This document shows, piece after piece, positions 21,331 through 33,584 of a stretch of DNA of 64,000 nucleotides. Within the stretch, counting starts at the first letter, position 1. Each line of letters starts with the position of its first letter. The DNA comes from Impatiens glandulifera (taxonomy: Eukaryota > Streptophyta > Magnoliopsida > Ericales > Balsaminaceae). The notes beneath the pieces are model-generated. The model did not search any database. It saw only the letters and a program-made list of their open reading frames with translations, and was not told the origin of the DNA. The DNA is taken from NCBI RefSeq assembly GCF_907164915.1, contig NC_061867.1, forward strand, positions 28,992,308-29,056,307, read 5' to 3'. The translations under genes and the position numbers were made by a program.

Positions 21331-24165
21331 CATTGATGAACACGCTACAGAAGAACACAAAGTTGTGCTTCAATCGTTAAGAGATTCTAGGTTAGAAACT
21401 TACCATTCTGGCCCGTTCTTCGTGCATCCGACGGAGGTTAAAGAATTTCTGAAAACGGTGACACTAACAAAGAGGACAATCTCCGCCACCGTGTGCGGCA
21501 AGGCAGTTAACATCACGGAAGAAATTTTCTCAGAAGCTCTCAGTTTGCCGAATACCGGGCTGGATTTCAAAGCAAGCTTATCGGATGCAGAATTTAACGC
21601 TGCCCGGCTAGCCATATCGAGTGATGACACGGATCTGGTGTCTCACTCCAGCCGGAAGAACAAAATCAAGCTAGAGTTCAGATGGCTGGTAGACATCATA
21701 TCTAAATCGTTTCAGGGTAAAGGAGGAAACTTTGATAACCTGACAAAGCTAAAATTGAAGATGCTGATGGAAATTGTCCGTAGTGACAAGATTGACTGGG
21801 GAAGTGTTCTGTTCGAACAGTTCTGCGAAATGGTGATAAAAATGAACGGTCGGGTTCATGCATACGCCATGCAGATAGGAAAGATCCTACGGTTCCTTCA
21901 AGTCGAACTCGATGAAGGTGAACCACTCGCATCCGACAATATTTTAAATTCTGAGCACATGAGCAAAAGAACTACTAAAACGGCCAGGCCGAAATCATCT
22001 AGGACTAAGTCCTCAAAGGAAGCTAGTTCGGCTACACCGGCTGGTGAAAGTTCGTAACAAGCTGATCCAAAGGGAAAGGCTATTCAAACCGAAGTCCTGC
22101 AGAAAAGGGGAAGGGTAAAGAAATCGGCGAAGAAAAGCGCCAAGAAACCGGCAGATTCCGAGAAAACTCTATCCTCGGACCACTCACCCAAACCAACTGA
22201 ACAGCTACTTTAGCCGATCCCGCTCAACACTGTCCGTCCAAACGAAGCCGATTCTCCTTCATCGAGGCAAGCCGAACCCTCGGGGAGCCAAGAAACTCAT
22301 TCCAAATCAAAGGAGAATCCGACTGTGGAGGTTAGTGCTCAATCCGAAAACTCCAAATCTCCAACCAAGAACATCAACGATATAATCGACGGTGTGGGAT
22401 TGAGAACCTCAGAGGTTATAGAGGACGTAGTCCAAACAGTTATTCATGAAACCGAAGACGATGTAACAAGTCTTCTCCAACAATCTAATCAGGTTGAAGT
22501 AACCGGTCAGACTGAAATTCTTCCGGTCGAAGAAATGGCTAACTCAGAAAACATCACCCCTCTGGCTCAGGAGGGAAACAACGAAGAAAAGAAACCATCC
22601 AGTTCGGTTGGGGACAAAGCCATTCCAACCGAATCAACTCCCCAATTGGCTCAAGACGGACCGACAAACCCACCGATCACACCTGAAGGTCCATCTCAGG
22701 TTAACAAAGGTAAAGAAGTTATGATTGAGGACTCTCCGGTGCAAGGAGACAATGAAACCGAACCCGGACAAATTGAAATTGTGCCAGAAGCCGAGGTCTC
22801 TATCTCAGCAGAAGAAGAGGAAGAAATGTTCCAAAATTTCATTCGGGATATGAACAAGGAAGCTGAAGAGCTGGCCACCCCTTATCACCTATGGGTCAGG
22901 TTGCGTTGTGAAACGAAGCTATCCGACATGATCCATGACTTCAACGGCAATGAATATTGGGAGAAACTTGTAGCTCTGGAAGAAGAAGCTCTCAAGGTCA
23001 CGGGTACCGACGTAATCCAAGCCGCATATGCTAAAACTCTTGTGATGGAGGAATATGCAAAGCGGCAAGCGGTAATGATGCCATGAAGAAGGCAGAAGGA
23101 GCAGAACTAACTCCAATGGAGTTGAAAATGCTTGAGCGGTTTCATACGGTACGGAATGATCTTGCACGCAATGTTGACCGGCTCGAGGTAGAATGGAGAG
23201 ATGAGTGCAAAAATCTTTTGCTGCATGCTAATCAGTTCCAAAGCAAACCAATTTTCAATACCGGAGAATCCTCCAAGACGGCAGAAAACCGGAGTAGAGT
23301 TCCACTGTAGACTGATCAGACTCCGGGACTTGAGCAAATGAAGGAAGTTGTTGACACAATCATGTCCTCCCTTAACGAGTACAACAATGCTACCGATGCC
23401 AAAATTGCAACCGTTCAAACCAATCTGATTGAAACAGTCCGGGCATCTATTCACTCTGAGATTGTCGAAACGGTTCAAACATCGATCAAGACAATGATTG
23501 ACGAGTCTGTCAAAACCGCAACCGCTCCTCTGCTTGAAATGATGCAGGCTATGGCAGCTCAGATAGAGGAGTTGTCTAAGATGCAAGCTGATAGAACTCA
23601 AGAGCAGATTCGTGCAGATGCTGAAACAGCTAGGAGAATTAAAGACGAAAAAGAGGCTAGGGAACGGTTAAGAAAGGAAACCGAAGACAAGGACCACGAG
23701 TTGTCCAAGCAATTCAATGAGGAAGAAAAGGCTGCTCAGCCGGAATCCACATCAGCACAAGCCTCGCACTCAATGAAAACAAGAAACAAGAATAAACGAA
23801 AGAAGATTGTGAGCTTGCTGCATCAGGTGGAACAAAGCGGTATCGAAGAATTTCAGCCGAATGAACAATTTGAGGAACCTCTAGATGAAGAAGAAGAGGA
23901 CGATGCTGCACGACTTAACCCGTGAAAGAAGAAAGCAGTTGAGACATCAATCGCATCTCCAAGTTCTGGTTCGACCGTTGCCCAATCATCTCGTCCACCC
24001 AGACCAGTAGGCGGTGCCTTCCAGTTCAATCAGCGAACTCCCGGTATATCAAGTGTATTTACCGGATTACGCATTGACGCGGAAAGAAGGGATAGGGAAT
24101 GGAAGGAGAAAGAGGAGGAGGAAAGGAGAAAAGAGAAAGAAAATGGGGGATCATCCAATCCTTAA
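21329..24165 (+). pseudogene. Third ORF of Sire-A downstream of pol (env-position ORF)
   Basis: A reading frame of about 945 codons, open from inside the end of pol and in the +1 frame relative to it. The first 230 codons form a globular domain with AVNITEEIFSEALSLPNTG and WLVDIISKSF, like the 'putative plant transposon protein' type seen beside Sireviruses. It is homologous to the frame at 41895-42660. After it come Lys/Ser-rich, then acidic Glu-rich, then predicted coiled-coil segments (MQAMAAQIEELSKMQ, Arg/Glu/Lys-rich). I see no signal peptide or convincing membrane segment, so an envelope role is not supported. Breaks: TAA 22055, TAG about 22213, a frameshift near 23085, TAG 23308, TGA 23923. 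Function unknown. Confidence 0.75.
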
Positions 24166-24307
24166 CTTATTTTTCTCTTTATGAACAACTTACTTATGTT
24201 ATTTATTGATGCTTTGTTTTAGAACTACGTTAATTTTCTTAAAGTAATGATTATGCTAAACACTTTTTAAAAAAACTGTTTGTTTTGAAATTTTTCTTTG
24301 AAAAAAA

Positions 24308-24323
24308 TCAAAAAGGGAGAAAT
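24308..24323 (+). other. Polypurine tract of Sire-A (plus copy)
   Basis: TCAAAAAGGGAGAAAT immediately before the first TGATAG of the 3' LTR. Near-identical tracts recur inside each of the following edge repeats. Confidence 0.8.
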
Positions 24324-24678
24324 TGATAGAAAAATTAAGTAAGTTAATTTTCAAACCGGCCATACATTACAATTTTTTAATATTTATTCTAAATAATCAA
24401 AAGGGGAGAAATTGATAGAAAATTTAAGTAAGTTAATTTTCAAACCGGCCATACATTACAATTTTTGAATATTTATTCTAAATAATCAAAAAGGGAGAAA
24501 TTGATAGAAAAATTAAGTAAGTTAATTTTCAAACCGGCCATACATTACAATTTTTGAATATTTATTCTAAATAATCAAAAAGGGAGAAATTGATAGAAAA
24601 ATTAAGTAAGTTAATTTTCAAACCGGCCATACATTACAATTTTTGAATATTTATTCTAAATAATCAAAAGAGAGAAAT
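24324..24678 (+). repeat. Four 88-89-bp tandem repeats at the U3 edge
   Basis: TGATAG starts recur at 24324, 24413, 24502, 24591 and 24679, giving units of 89, 89, 89 and 88 bp. Each unit contains AACCGGCCATACATTACA and ends with a purine tract like AAAAGGGAGAAAT followed by a new TGATAG. The other Sire-A LTRs carry fewer units. Confidence 0.95.
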
Positions 24679-25810
24679 TGATAGAAAAATTAAGTAAGTT
24701 AATTTTTTACCGGCCAGAAAACTAAACTACTATAAACTCTTATGTGCAGGAACAGACCAAGACGTATAAACCGGCTGAAGAATATATCAAAGCAAATCCG
24801 GCTCTAGATGATCAAGAGGAACCGGTTTCAACATCCTCAATATTCCCAATAAACCGGCTAGCAAAGAAAAGTTCTTATCCCAGTCGGATCACACTACGAA
24901 ATAGTAAACCGAAAACTAAGAATTACAAAGATGACGTAATATGACGAAATAGACGTGTCTTGGGAAAATAAAAGAAGATAAGATCCGGATCAGAAGCATG
25001 CGATAAAAACAATGATGAATTGCTGATCCGAAGATCCGACAAGGTGCATGTCTGACACGTGTCCAAAACTGCAAGCCGGGTACGTCATCCATACCTGATC
25101 GGTATATGCATGTTTGCCAAGTGTCAAGAAGTTGAAACGTGCACGCAACATCTCTAAACCGGTGTGACCTTGAACTGACCAATCCCACGGTGAGAGAAGA
25201 AAATGATCGTTGGGATCTTATTCACTATAAAAGGAAGACGTAGCGATCTCATTTATTACGGTTCTAAAATACTTTAAGAGAGAGAAAGAAATCTCACGCG
25301 CGATCCAAAACTATTGTTTCATTTACCGAAAGCTTTATTGTGCTGTATTATTGTATTACATCAAGAGTGAGTTGGTGTGACCGGCGAGTAGCGAGTTAGA
25401 CTCGACCGGCATTATAATTGTTGTAACTTTGAAAGTTAGTGGAGATCCTTCTCATAATCTGAGAAGAAGGGGTGACGTAGGAGGGTTTGCTCTGAACATC
25501 CATAAAAAATCTTGTCTCGTGTCGTCTTACTTATTTTCTTGCTTATTTACTCTAATACCGAACCAATACTAACCGAAACATAATCCTACTCCTTAATCAA
25601 AACCGATCTATACATACTCCTTAAACCGACCCCTCATAAATCTCATCCAAGTCGTGTGTATTGCTTTAGACTGAAACAGACATTTTCGTCCTTGAACCCG
25701 GTTCAAGAGTCTGTGACAGTTTGCGTAGTGTTAAGAACGGTTTTACTCTTTAACCGGACTATCACCAAATTGTGTGTTGTTGTAAGCGGCTACCCTTCCA
25801 AAACCGGAAC

Positions 25811-25870
25811 ACCCCGGTCCTACAAGGGCGACCCCGGTCCTACAAGGGCGACCCCGGTCCTACAAGGGCG
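25811..25870 (+). repeat. Three perfect 20-bp tandem repeats in the LTR end
   Basis: ACCCCGGTCCTACAAGGGCG occurs three times head to tail (25811, 25831, 25851). The 5' LTR and the minus-strand copy have a single unit, so the expansion is specific to this LTR. Confidence 0.95.
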
Positions 25871-25885
25871 ACCCTGATCCTAACA

Positions 25886-26611
25886 TATCTTGCTACAACT
25901 CTTCAAACTTGTGATGAGAGATTGTGAGAAGAACGATAACTTTTATATTTCATCGTGCAAGAATGTGATCAAGCTTCAATCGTTCAACAAAGAATTAGAT
26001 TTTTCCACTTACATTAATAGTGACTAATTTGACGGTTTTCACACTATTTCAGCAACAAATGCAGAAAAAATGTTTCTATGCGCATATGTACCAGCACAAT
26101 TATATTCACTTGATTGGAGCATACTTTAAAGCAATCTGGGTAACGATAAGAGAAGTTGGTTAAAGTAATAAACTCTGCCAGTCCTTGAACTCAAAAGAAA
26201 AGTGGATACTTACATGAAAAAAAAAACGCTATAAACTGGGTCATGAATCAAAACACAATTTTATGCCAAAAAAACAAAACTCACTTTCAGTTTTAGCAAA
26301 TATTATGACTGATATTTTGACAAAACACAATCTTTTAAATAGACTCAATAGATTCAAACGGGACATTAAGACAAATGAACAAGGCATGAAAAGAGTAGAA
26401 GGACAAAACTCAACTCATAGATACATTCGTTTTATGGTGAAAAGAATAATTAAGAAAAAAATCTTTCAGGAGAGACTAACCTGAAAAATAGTTAGTTCTA
26501 TGCTAGCCGTATAGGTAGTGTATGTGTCCATTAAAAAAGCGTCACATGTATAAAGAGAAAAAAATCAACAAATAAGAGAGATGGTGTTTTACTTTTGTGT
26601 ATAAGTGTCAC
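25886..26611. other. Intergenic sequence, nothing identified
   Basis: AT-rich DNA from the LTR end to the TSD of the next element. A 73-codon open frame (26263-26484) has no recognisable family and is probably chance. Confidence 0.6.
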
Positions 26612-27656
26612 CAGGGGCGGAGCCAAGATGAAAAAATTATCAGGGCTGACTCCAATATTTTTCGCAAACCAAATCATTAGCACCTCAGATTTAACTTTTT
26701 ATTCTTCGTTTTTTTTTTCCTGTAATTGATATAATAAATTAATTAATTCAAACATATAAAATAAAAGATGTATGAACATTTACTTTATAAAATTATGAAA
26801 TAAAACAGTGCATTCAAAACATTTAGCATAAACATTATTGAAGTTGTGCCCTTATATTCTTCTTAATAAAAATAAATTAAAAAAAATTAAAACACTAAAA
26901 AATATTTAAATAAAAAAAATAAAAATATATTTAATTAATCATTTTAACTTTTAAATTAAACTTAGCATTCATCAAAATTAGAAATTAGATAGTATATATC
27001 TTAAAAATAATTTGTGAATTTATATAAAATTTAAAGAGAAAACATACCAATTACTAAAAAAATTAAATTATTAGATTTTCTTTTATAGTTATTTTTTATT
27101 ATGTATTTGTACTTTTAATAATTTTTAACTCAAATCACTTATATTTTAATAAATAAAAAAATAAATAACCTAACTAGCAATGACTTAGAACACATTCATT
27201 AATTATTTTATTTGAGTAATAAATAATATTATAATTAAATTAGGTAAGGATAAAAAGCCTTTTTGTATTCATATTAAAAAAGATTAACCAAATATTTCAA
27301 AATATATTTTTCAACAAAACTACTGTCTTATGAATCATTATCACTAAATTGCTAATTCAAATAAATTTTGACGTGGAGAAAGAAATAGTATTAAAAATGC
27401 GAAATTAAATTTTACAAGGACTTATTCGAAATCAGAAAAACATAAAGTGCTAATTTAATTTTATTTCTAAAAGTAAAAAGCAAAAAAGAGTTTGGTTATG
27501 TGGGACCAGATATATGGGAATCTAATAGTAAAGGAGATAAAAAAGGGTAATTGTCTGATTTTTATTTTTTTTAATTTAATTGAGGCTAGAACCCACCTAG
27601 TCCAAGTATTTTTTTAATTTATGTGAAGCTGGAGCCCAAGCGTGGCTCAGCCCCTG
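26612..27656. mobile_element. Non-autonomous hAT-type element with 8-bp TSD
   Basis: Terminal inverted repeats: CAGGGGCGGAGCCAAG at the left and, as reverse complement, CAGGGGCTGAGCCACG at the right. Both sides are flanked by AGTGTCAC (26604-26611 and 27657-27664), a perfect 8-bp target-site duplication typical of hAT. The 1,045-bp interior is AT-rich and non-coding, so it must have been moved by a transposase from elsewhere. Confidence 0.92.
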
Positions 27657-28399
27657 AGTGTCACTAATAAGTGAGATACAAGTAGTGCATATATTGGTAT
27701 TATCGAATTAACCCTGAAAAAGAGAAAGAGGGCAATACTAAATATAACAAAAAGTGGTTAAGAAGAGTTCTTAAAATTACACCAAATTAAATTAAGAGAG
27801 GTCTAAATTTAAAAAAAAAAAAAAAAACTCTTCAAACTATAATTTTATATTTATAATTTATCCCTTAAACTATTCCACAAAAGTTCTAAAAATATTAGAA
27901 AAAGTACAAATAAACATTTATATGATCTCCTAATATAAGAATTCCACCACTAAACCAAATGCTATCATAAAAATATAATAGATTAATCTTTTTTGCATGG
28001 AACTGCCGACTGCCTAAGATAAAATGATTGGACTGCCATTGAGTTGGTGTCTATGGGCTTTCCATAAACCAATCCTGGTCCAACCAAATCTGAGAAAGGC
28101 AAAGCCGGAGGTTTAATTGGCTTTGATTAAAAACAATTAAAGTTGAGTTTGAACAAAAATACGTCATTAAATGTGTTAATCATATATATAACTTAGTTAT
28201 GTTTAAGAATATTAAATATCATCTAAATCATCATCTGAATGTAATACTTGACACATAATATCATCCATTAGTGCCAACCCATAATTTGGGTTTCCCAAGG
28301 CCCAATTCACTTTTGTCATACAAATATAAAGAAACAACTTTTAAAATAAATAATATTTATTGCAATAAATATCTTTTGCATATCTAGTAAGAAAAATTA

Positions 28400-28513
<114 letters not shown>

Positions 28514-28657
28514 CAAAGGAATAATGAGAAAGTTAAAAGAAATTGATTTTTTTTTGTCCGATTGGGTCATATATAAATGTTACTTAAAAAAAAAAAAAAA
28601 ATTGTTCAAATACAAAGATTTCTCTAGTGCCTAACCTCTTAAAGTCCAATATAAGGA

Positions 28658-28914
28658 CTTGTTTTATTGATTTTTTTAAAAAATCAATCAAAATTAATTC
28701 TTTAATTAATTATTTTTCAATAATCAAATCACTTATTTCATTAACCAAAATACTAAAGTATTTTTTATTTTAAATTATTATTTTTTATTTTATTTAAATA
28801 TATTGATACCTTTTAAGTTATTTTATCAAAAACAATAATTACTTTCTCAAAATCATCACCAATTATTATTATATTCTTCCTCTATGTTATTTAAAAAATC
28901 CCAATTCAAATAAG
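28658..28914. mobile_element. MITE copy 1 (CTTGTT...AATAAG family)
   Basis: Imperfect inverted ends (CTTGTTTTATTGATTTTTT versus AAATCCCAATTCAAATAAG) enclose an AT-rich interior shared with copies at 29068-29321 and 36968-37231, including TTTTATTTTAAATTATTATT and TTATCAAAAA. No coding capacity. Superfamily not assigned. Confidence 0.6.
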
Positions 28915-29067
28915 CCTAACTCATAAGATAAAGTGAGAAAACAGTTATTTTACACATACAAATATTAATAACACTTTTGCCTTGCAGGAAGAGTTGGAAG
29001 CAGACAACCCTGGGCTTATCACATAATTATTAATAAAAGTAAAAAATGATTAGTATAAAAACGATTT

Positions 29068-29321
29068 TATTCAGTTTGGGTTTTTTAATAACAAAATCCA
29101 AAAGATAATTTTTCCCTCCACTTATTTATCACATCACTTAATTCATTTAAGTGATATACTAAACTTTCTTTTATTTTAAATTATTATTTTTTATTTTATC
29201 CTTATAAATTAATATATTTGTAAGTCTTTTTATCAAAAAAATATTCTATAACTCCTCAAAATCACCACAACCATTACTTTCAAATAACCTAAGTTATAGT
29301 TTTAACCCAAATCCGAACAAA
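29068..29321. mobile_element. MITE copy 2
   Basis: Ends TTTGGGTTTTTT and AACCCAAATCCGAACAA as an imperfect inverted pair; the interior matches copy 1 (TTTTATTTTAAATTATTATT and so on). Confidence 0.55.
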
Positions 29322-32014
29322 TCGTCAGACTATAAAATTATTCAAATTTATTCTTAAACACAATGGGAGTGACCCGTTTTTTACTATAAATTATATGAAA
29401 AAAGTCCAAAATACTTGATAAAAATAAAAGCTCAATAGAATACTTCAAGATCTAACCATATAAAACAAAACTGAAATTTAAATCAGTTAGTTGCAGTTGA
29501 GGAAGAAGGCAGTTGAAATAGTTAATAAAGAATTATGTTTTAATTTAAGATATTATATTTTAATTAATAATATAAGATAGATTAATAAAAGTAAATAAAT
29601 AGTTAAAACAATGATAGTAAGTAGTAGTATTTATAATGATATTGATTTAAAAATAAGCAAAGCCAACGTCATGTGAAGCGTGAAGTTGAGAAATAACAAT
29701 AACATGTGACATGAGAATGAGTAAATGGCATATATCTAAATATTCTCATCCCCCAATTCTCTTCAATGTCAGTGGGAAACACTATTGCTCTGACAACTCT
29801 TCATTAGCCAGCATGGAACAAGGCTGATTAAAGAGAACAATCAATGATTCTGTCTTTTATTTATTTATTTATTAATATTTTAAGCTTATCTAGCCAATTA
29901 AAAGATTAAAAATATCACAATAATTTAGTTTTGTTCTTGTTTAAACATTTGATTTATTTTAAAACTTTGGACCTATACTATATATAGAGATTTTATTCAT
30001 TTACAATGATAGACTAACTCGAAAGGATAATTCAACCGACAAGAATTTGTTTAAAATATATATAAAAAAAGGTTGTATTTCTATTAAAAATAACTTAAAT
30101 GAATTTAAAAATCATTCTTCTGAGATTATTATTGTGAGTGTCTTTGCTCACTTTATAAAACAAAAACAAAAACATTATATGGGTATAATAAAAAAAAAAT
30201 TGTAATTAAGTTTGGTAATGTTTATTCCATTATTATTTATATTATTTTGACATTTAATTTGGATTATACTGTTCTTACCTTTTTATTTTTAGTTTATTTT
30301 GGATGTTGAATGTTATATTGTATTTTTTTATTGATATTTTTCCACATTCACTTGTTTTGCAAATATTTTGTTTATTTATTAATTTTGTATTTTTGTAAAA
30401 ACAAAATTGTGACTAATTATGGTTTTTGTTATCTTAATAAATTGGATATTTGTTTTAAAAAATGAACTCTCAAATGAAAAATCAAATAGTGATGTATAAC
30501 AAATGTGTATTTTATTGTCATCATAAATCTCAACTCCATCAAATAGCAACATTTTATTGTCTCACTTTTTGGATGTGGGTGGGAAGTACTTTCATTTATG
30601 TTTAAGCTTCTTTCTCCCTTTCTTATAATAATAAAAATAATATAGGATCACAAACAGTATTCAAGTATAATTAAAACACTATTGTGAGTGGATTTGGTTT
30701 GAACCAATTTTTTTTTATAAATTTATTTAATATTTTTTTGTCATGTATCATTGAAACAATAATTTAAATATTATAATGTTTCAAAATATATCTTATACCT
30801 ACATTAACAAATTTAATAATATTTTATTTTATTTAAATTCATTTCTACTCTAACTATATAAATTGTTTTAGTGGTTATATTAGTTAACCTTTAAGAATTT
30901 AGTGGTCAAATAAGATTCATTACTAAATGAAGTAATAATAAATATTAAATTAGCATAAAGCCTGTGTGGTCAAACCACTAGTTTGCATGAGTTGCAGAAA
31001 TCAATAAAAGTAATAAAAGTTGGAGAGGGACGAAAGAGAAAGAAAAGACACATTGGAGCTTGTTTGATAGTGGATTAATTGGAATTTTTATTGATTTTTT
31101 TTTTTGTTGTTGAAAAAGCTTTATTTTAAAAATAATAAGTTCTGGATCATTAATGAGTTGAATTTTTATATTTAAAATTTAAATTAATAAAAATTAATAT
31201 AAGGATATTTTAATTAATAATTTAAAAAACTAAAATAAAAATCCAAAATAAAACCCAATATCAAACCAATTCCTAAACAAAGGAATAAAGAAACAAACAT
31301 GCCACAAACATGCTTTCACTCTGGCCTCAAAAGCCGCCTCATTTCACCCTTCATAAAAAATTAAAACGTACAAAAATTAAAATTATAATAAATAATTATC
31401 AATGTATAAACACAAATAATATATTTATTTTTATCTTATAATGATGCAGTCGTACAGATTGAATGGCAAGAGACCAACACAAGCATAAAACCGTAATTTC
31501 AAAATTTTCTTACTTATTTATTTGTTTTTTAAAAAAAGAGAATTATATTATTTGTAATCAATATTTCTAAGGCACTTTTCACACATCAATTTGTTTCTAA
31601 ATCAGTCCATCATAACACCTATTAATTAACATGCATGAGCTCTTAGTCTCCTAATATAATACATAGTTTGTATTAAATAATAATTAAATATGAGATTTTC
31701 CAACATTAACTTATTTTAAAATAAGTTTCATTATTATTCGGATTGAATGGATGACTAGTGTGACCATATTCTGCTATTAAAGTAATTAACATTTAGCTCG
31801 TGTATTTGCACGAGTAATAATATGATCGTGAAAATAATTAAGGATAACATTTTTAATTTTATTTTTAACCGTTTTAAGTTTATGGGTGGGTCAACCCACA
31901 ATCCGACCCAAATATCCATTACTCAACATCATTATATATTAGTTAGTTAAAAAGTTAAACTTATATTAATATTAAAGCGTCCCGCGTTTATAGTGTTGAA
32001 TTTAAAATATAAAG

Positions 32015-32085
32015 TCTTAGTAGCTTAGTTGGTTAAAGAGTTGTACTTGTTTTGTTAGGTTGCAAGTTTGAAACATATCTCTAAC
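32015..32085 (+). repeat. tRNA-derived SINE-like relic
   Basis: TAGCTTAGTTGG (32021-32032) resembles the RNA polymerase III A box, and GTTGCAAGTTTGAAAC (32059-32074) a mutated B box, at the spacing of a tRNA-derived SINE head. It is flanked by two copies of a block containing AACATTTTTAATTTTATTTT and a 'GGGTCAACCCACAATCCGACCC'-like stretch (about 31848 and 32079). It cannot fold as a good tRNA. Confidence 0.4.
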
Positions 32086-32702
32086 ATTTTTAATTTTATT
32101 TTTAACCGTTTTAAATTTAAAAGCGGGTCAACTCACAATCCGACCCAAGTATCCAAATTAACCACAACTCTCCACCCGGCAATCCGGACACTTTAAAAAT
32201 TAAGCATTATTATATATATAGATTATTTTTTAGTGGAATTGACATCTTAAACTTTTGATCTATATAGTGAACACTTTTTCATTTTTTAATTAATATAAAT
32301 ATATAATTATATATATATTGAAAATAATTTTTTAGTTGTATTAAATATATTATATTATTTTTGTTAAAATATTTTAGTATAGAAAAAAAGAAAAGTATTG
32401 TAATATCATTCATTTCTAGAATTCCCTAAAACAGTAATATCATTTTAAAATAGTCAAATTTTGTAAAATTATCATCATTACAACTGAAATAAATAATAAA
32501 ATTCCAAATCTTCTTAAGTAAAATAAAATAAAGGAAGGAATATCCATGAAAACAAAGCACATACATAATAATCAAATAAAAATAAAGACAAAGGCGTTTA
32601 ATGATTTTTTAAAAGGAAATCACACTCAAAACCGCCATTAGCTAACTTAACACACAACTAATTAACTTATAATAATAATTAATGAATTATCGCCGATTCT
32701 AT

Positions 32703-33284
32703 TCACGTGACTAGGTATAAAGGCATTGCTGACGTGGAATTCCTCCACAGCTGAGGCTCTGCCGTGAGGCTGATGTACGGGATCTCTTCTTCTTCCTCCT
32801 CCTCCTCCGGCGTGCTCGAATTCTCTGTCAAAAAAACCGGCGACGGCGATGTAGATCCGATCCAGATAAGGGCATGATTGTTAACCCCGCCTATAGTATT
32901 GTGATCTTGTCCAGCGGCAGGGCGACAACCGCTATAGTCCCAGCCTTTCCTAATGAAGAGGAAAGCGTTACGCCACCATTTTGACTGCTTTTGCTTCTTT
33001 AACCTAATCCTCAACTCATCTTTTGAGATGGGTTTTTGAAGCTTGAAATGGAAGCTCGAATCCACTGATCTCGACATGCCATTATTATTATTATTACTAC
33101 TATTGTCCCGTCTATTTCTTCTCGATGCCTCTAGACCCTTGAAGTGAAATTAGCTATTAATATATATTTAGGGTTTTCGATCAAAAAATAGTATAATCGA
33201 GAGCAAAATAAATACCTGAAAGAAGTCGATCTGGGGATCGAAGCCGTAATCGCTGAAGTGGTTTGGCTCCGGCATTGAAGACAT
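32703..33284 (-). CDS. Small plant-specific protein, two exons, function unknown
   Basis: The one host gene in the window, intact. Exon 1 is 33216-33284 (23 codons, MSSMPEPNHFSDYGF...), exon 2 is 32703-33137, and the 78-bp intron 33138-33215 has GT-AG ends in phase 0. The product is 167 residues. It has an Asn run, a basic KKQKQSKWWRNAFLF segment, an acidic run of eight Glu, a PYISLTAE segment, and a C-terminus ending MPLYLVT. From memory, the KWW-x-NA-LFF and 'PxYLVT' C-terminus pattern belongs to an uncharacterised plant family; I cannot name a function. No transmembrane segment or signal peptide is clear. Its codon use and GC content are unlike the surrounding transposons. Open frame and splice sites both being intact argue for a live gene. 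Confidence 0.82.
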
Positions 33285-33584
33285 TAATGACTCTCTTTCT
33301 CTCTCTAGAGTTTCGTGGATTTCCAGTTACTTGTTCTAGTATTGGAAGTGGGCAATATTATAGGGTCAAGGGAGCATAAAAAAAGCGGAAATAGAATAAA
33401 ATGACCTTAAAAAGGCTGACTATCCTGAGAAGAGCCACTTTCTTTCTCAGATCATTTGGTTATTTGAATAATTAAGTGACTATCTAACCCATTCCATTGG
33501 AGTAGTTGAAAGCACTAAAAATTAATGCAGTGCAATTTTAAATGTGTCAAATGAATTACTGCTTAAAAATTTAAGCATGTTAGG
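33285..33584 (-). promoter_or_regulatory. 5' UTR and promoter-proximal region of the host gene
   Basis: Directly upstream is a CT/GA-rich leader (AGAGAGAGAAAGAGAG on the minus strand) and a TATA-like CTATAATAT at about 33355. The hAT element begins 300 bp upstream of the ATG, so the native promoter is short or was displaced. Confidence 0.4.

Larger units (their letters stand above)
24324..25885 (+). repeat. 3' LTR of Sire-A (plus copy)
   Basis: TGATAG...CCTAACA, 1,562 bp counting all edge repeats (1,207 bp from the last TGATAG). TATA box at about 25224. It ends with three 20-bp units where the 5' LTR has a single copy. Substitutions against the 5' LTR suggest an insertion that is not recent. 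Confidence 0.88.

Noticed and set aside
21329..24165. Retroviral-type envelope gene
   Set aside because: No signal peptide, no convincing transmembrane helix and no cleavage-site pattern; only its position resembles env.
26263..26484. 73-codon frame in the intergenic region
   Set aside because: Lysine-rich chance frame with no family, no neighbours in the same frame and no promoter signal.
32015..32085. Functional tRNA gene
   Set aside because: Only A- and B-box-like sequence is present; the B box is mutated and no acceptor stem can be found. Kept as a SINE-like relic.
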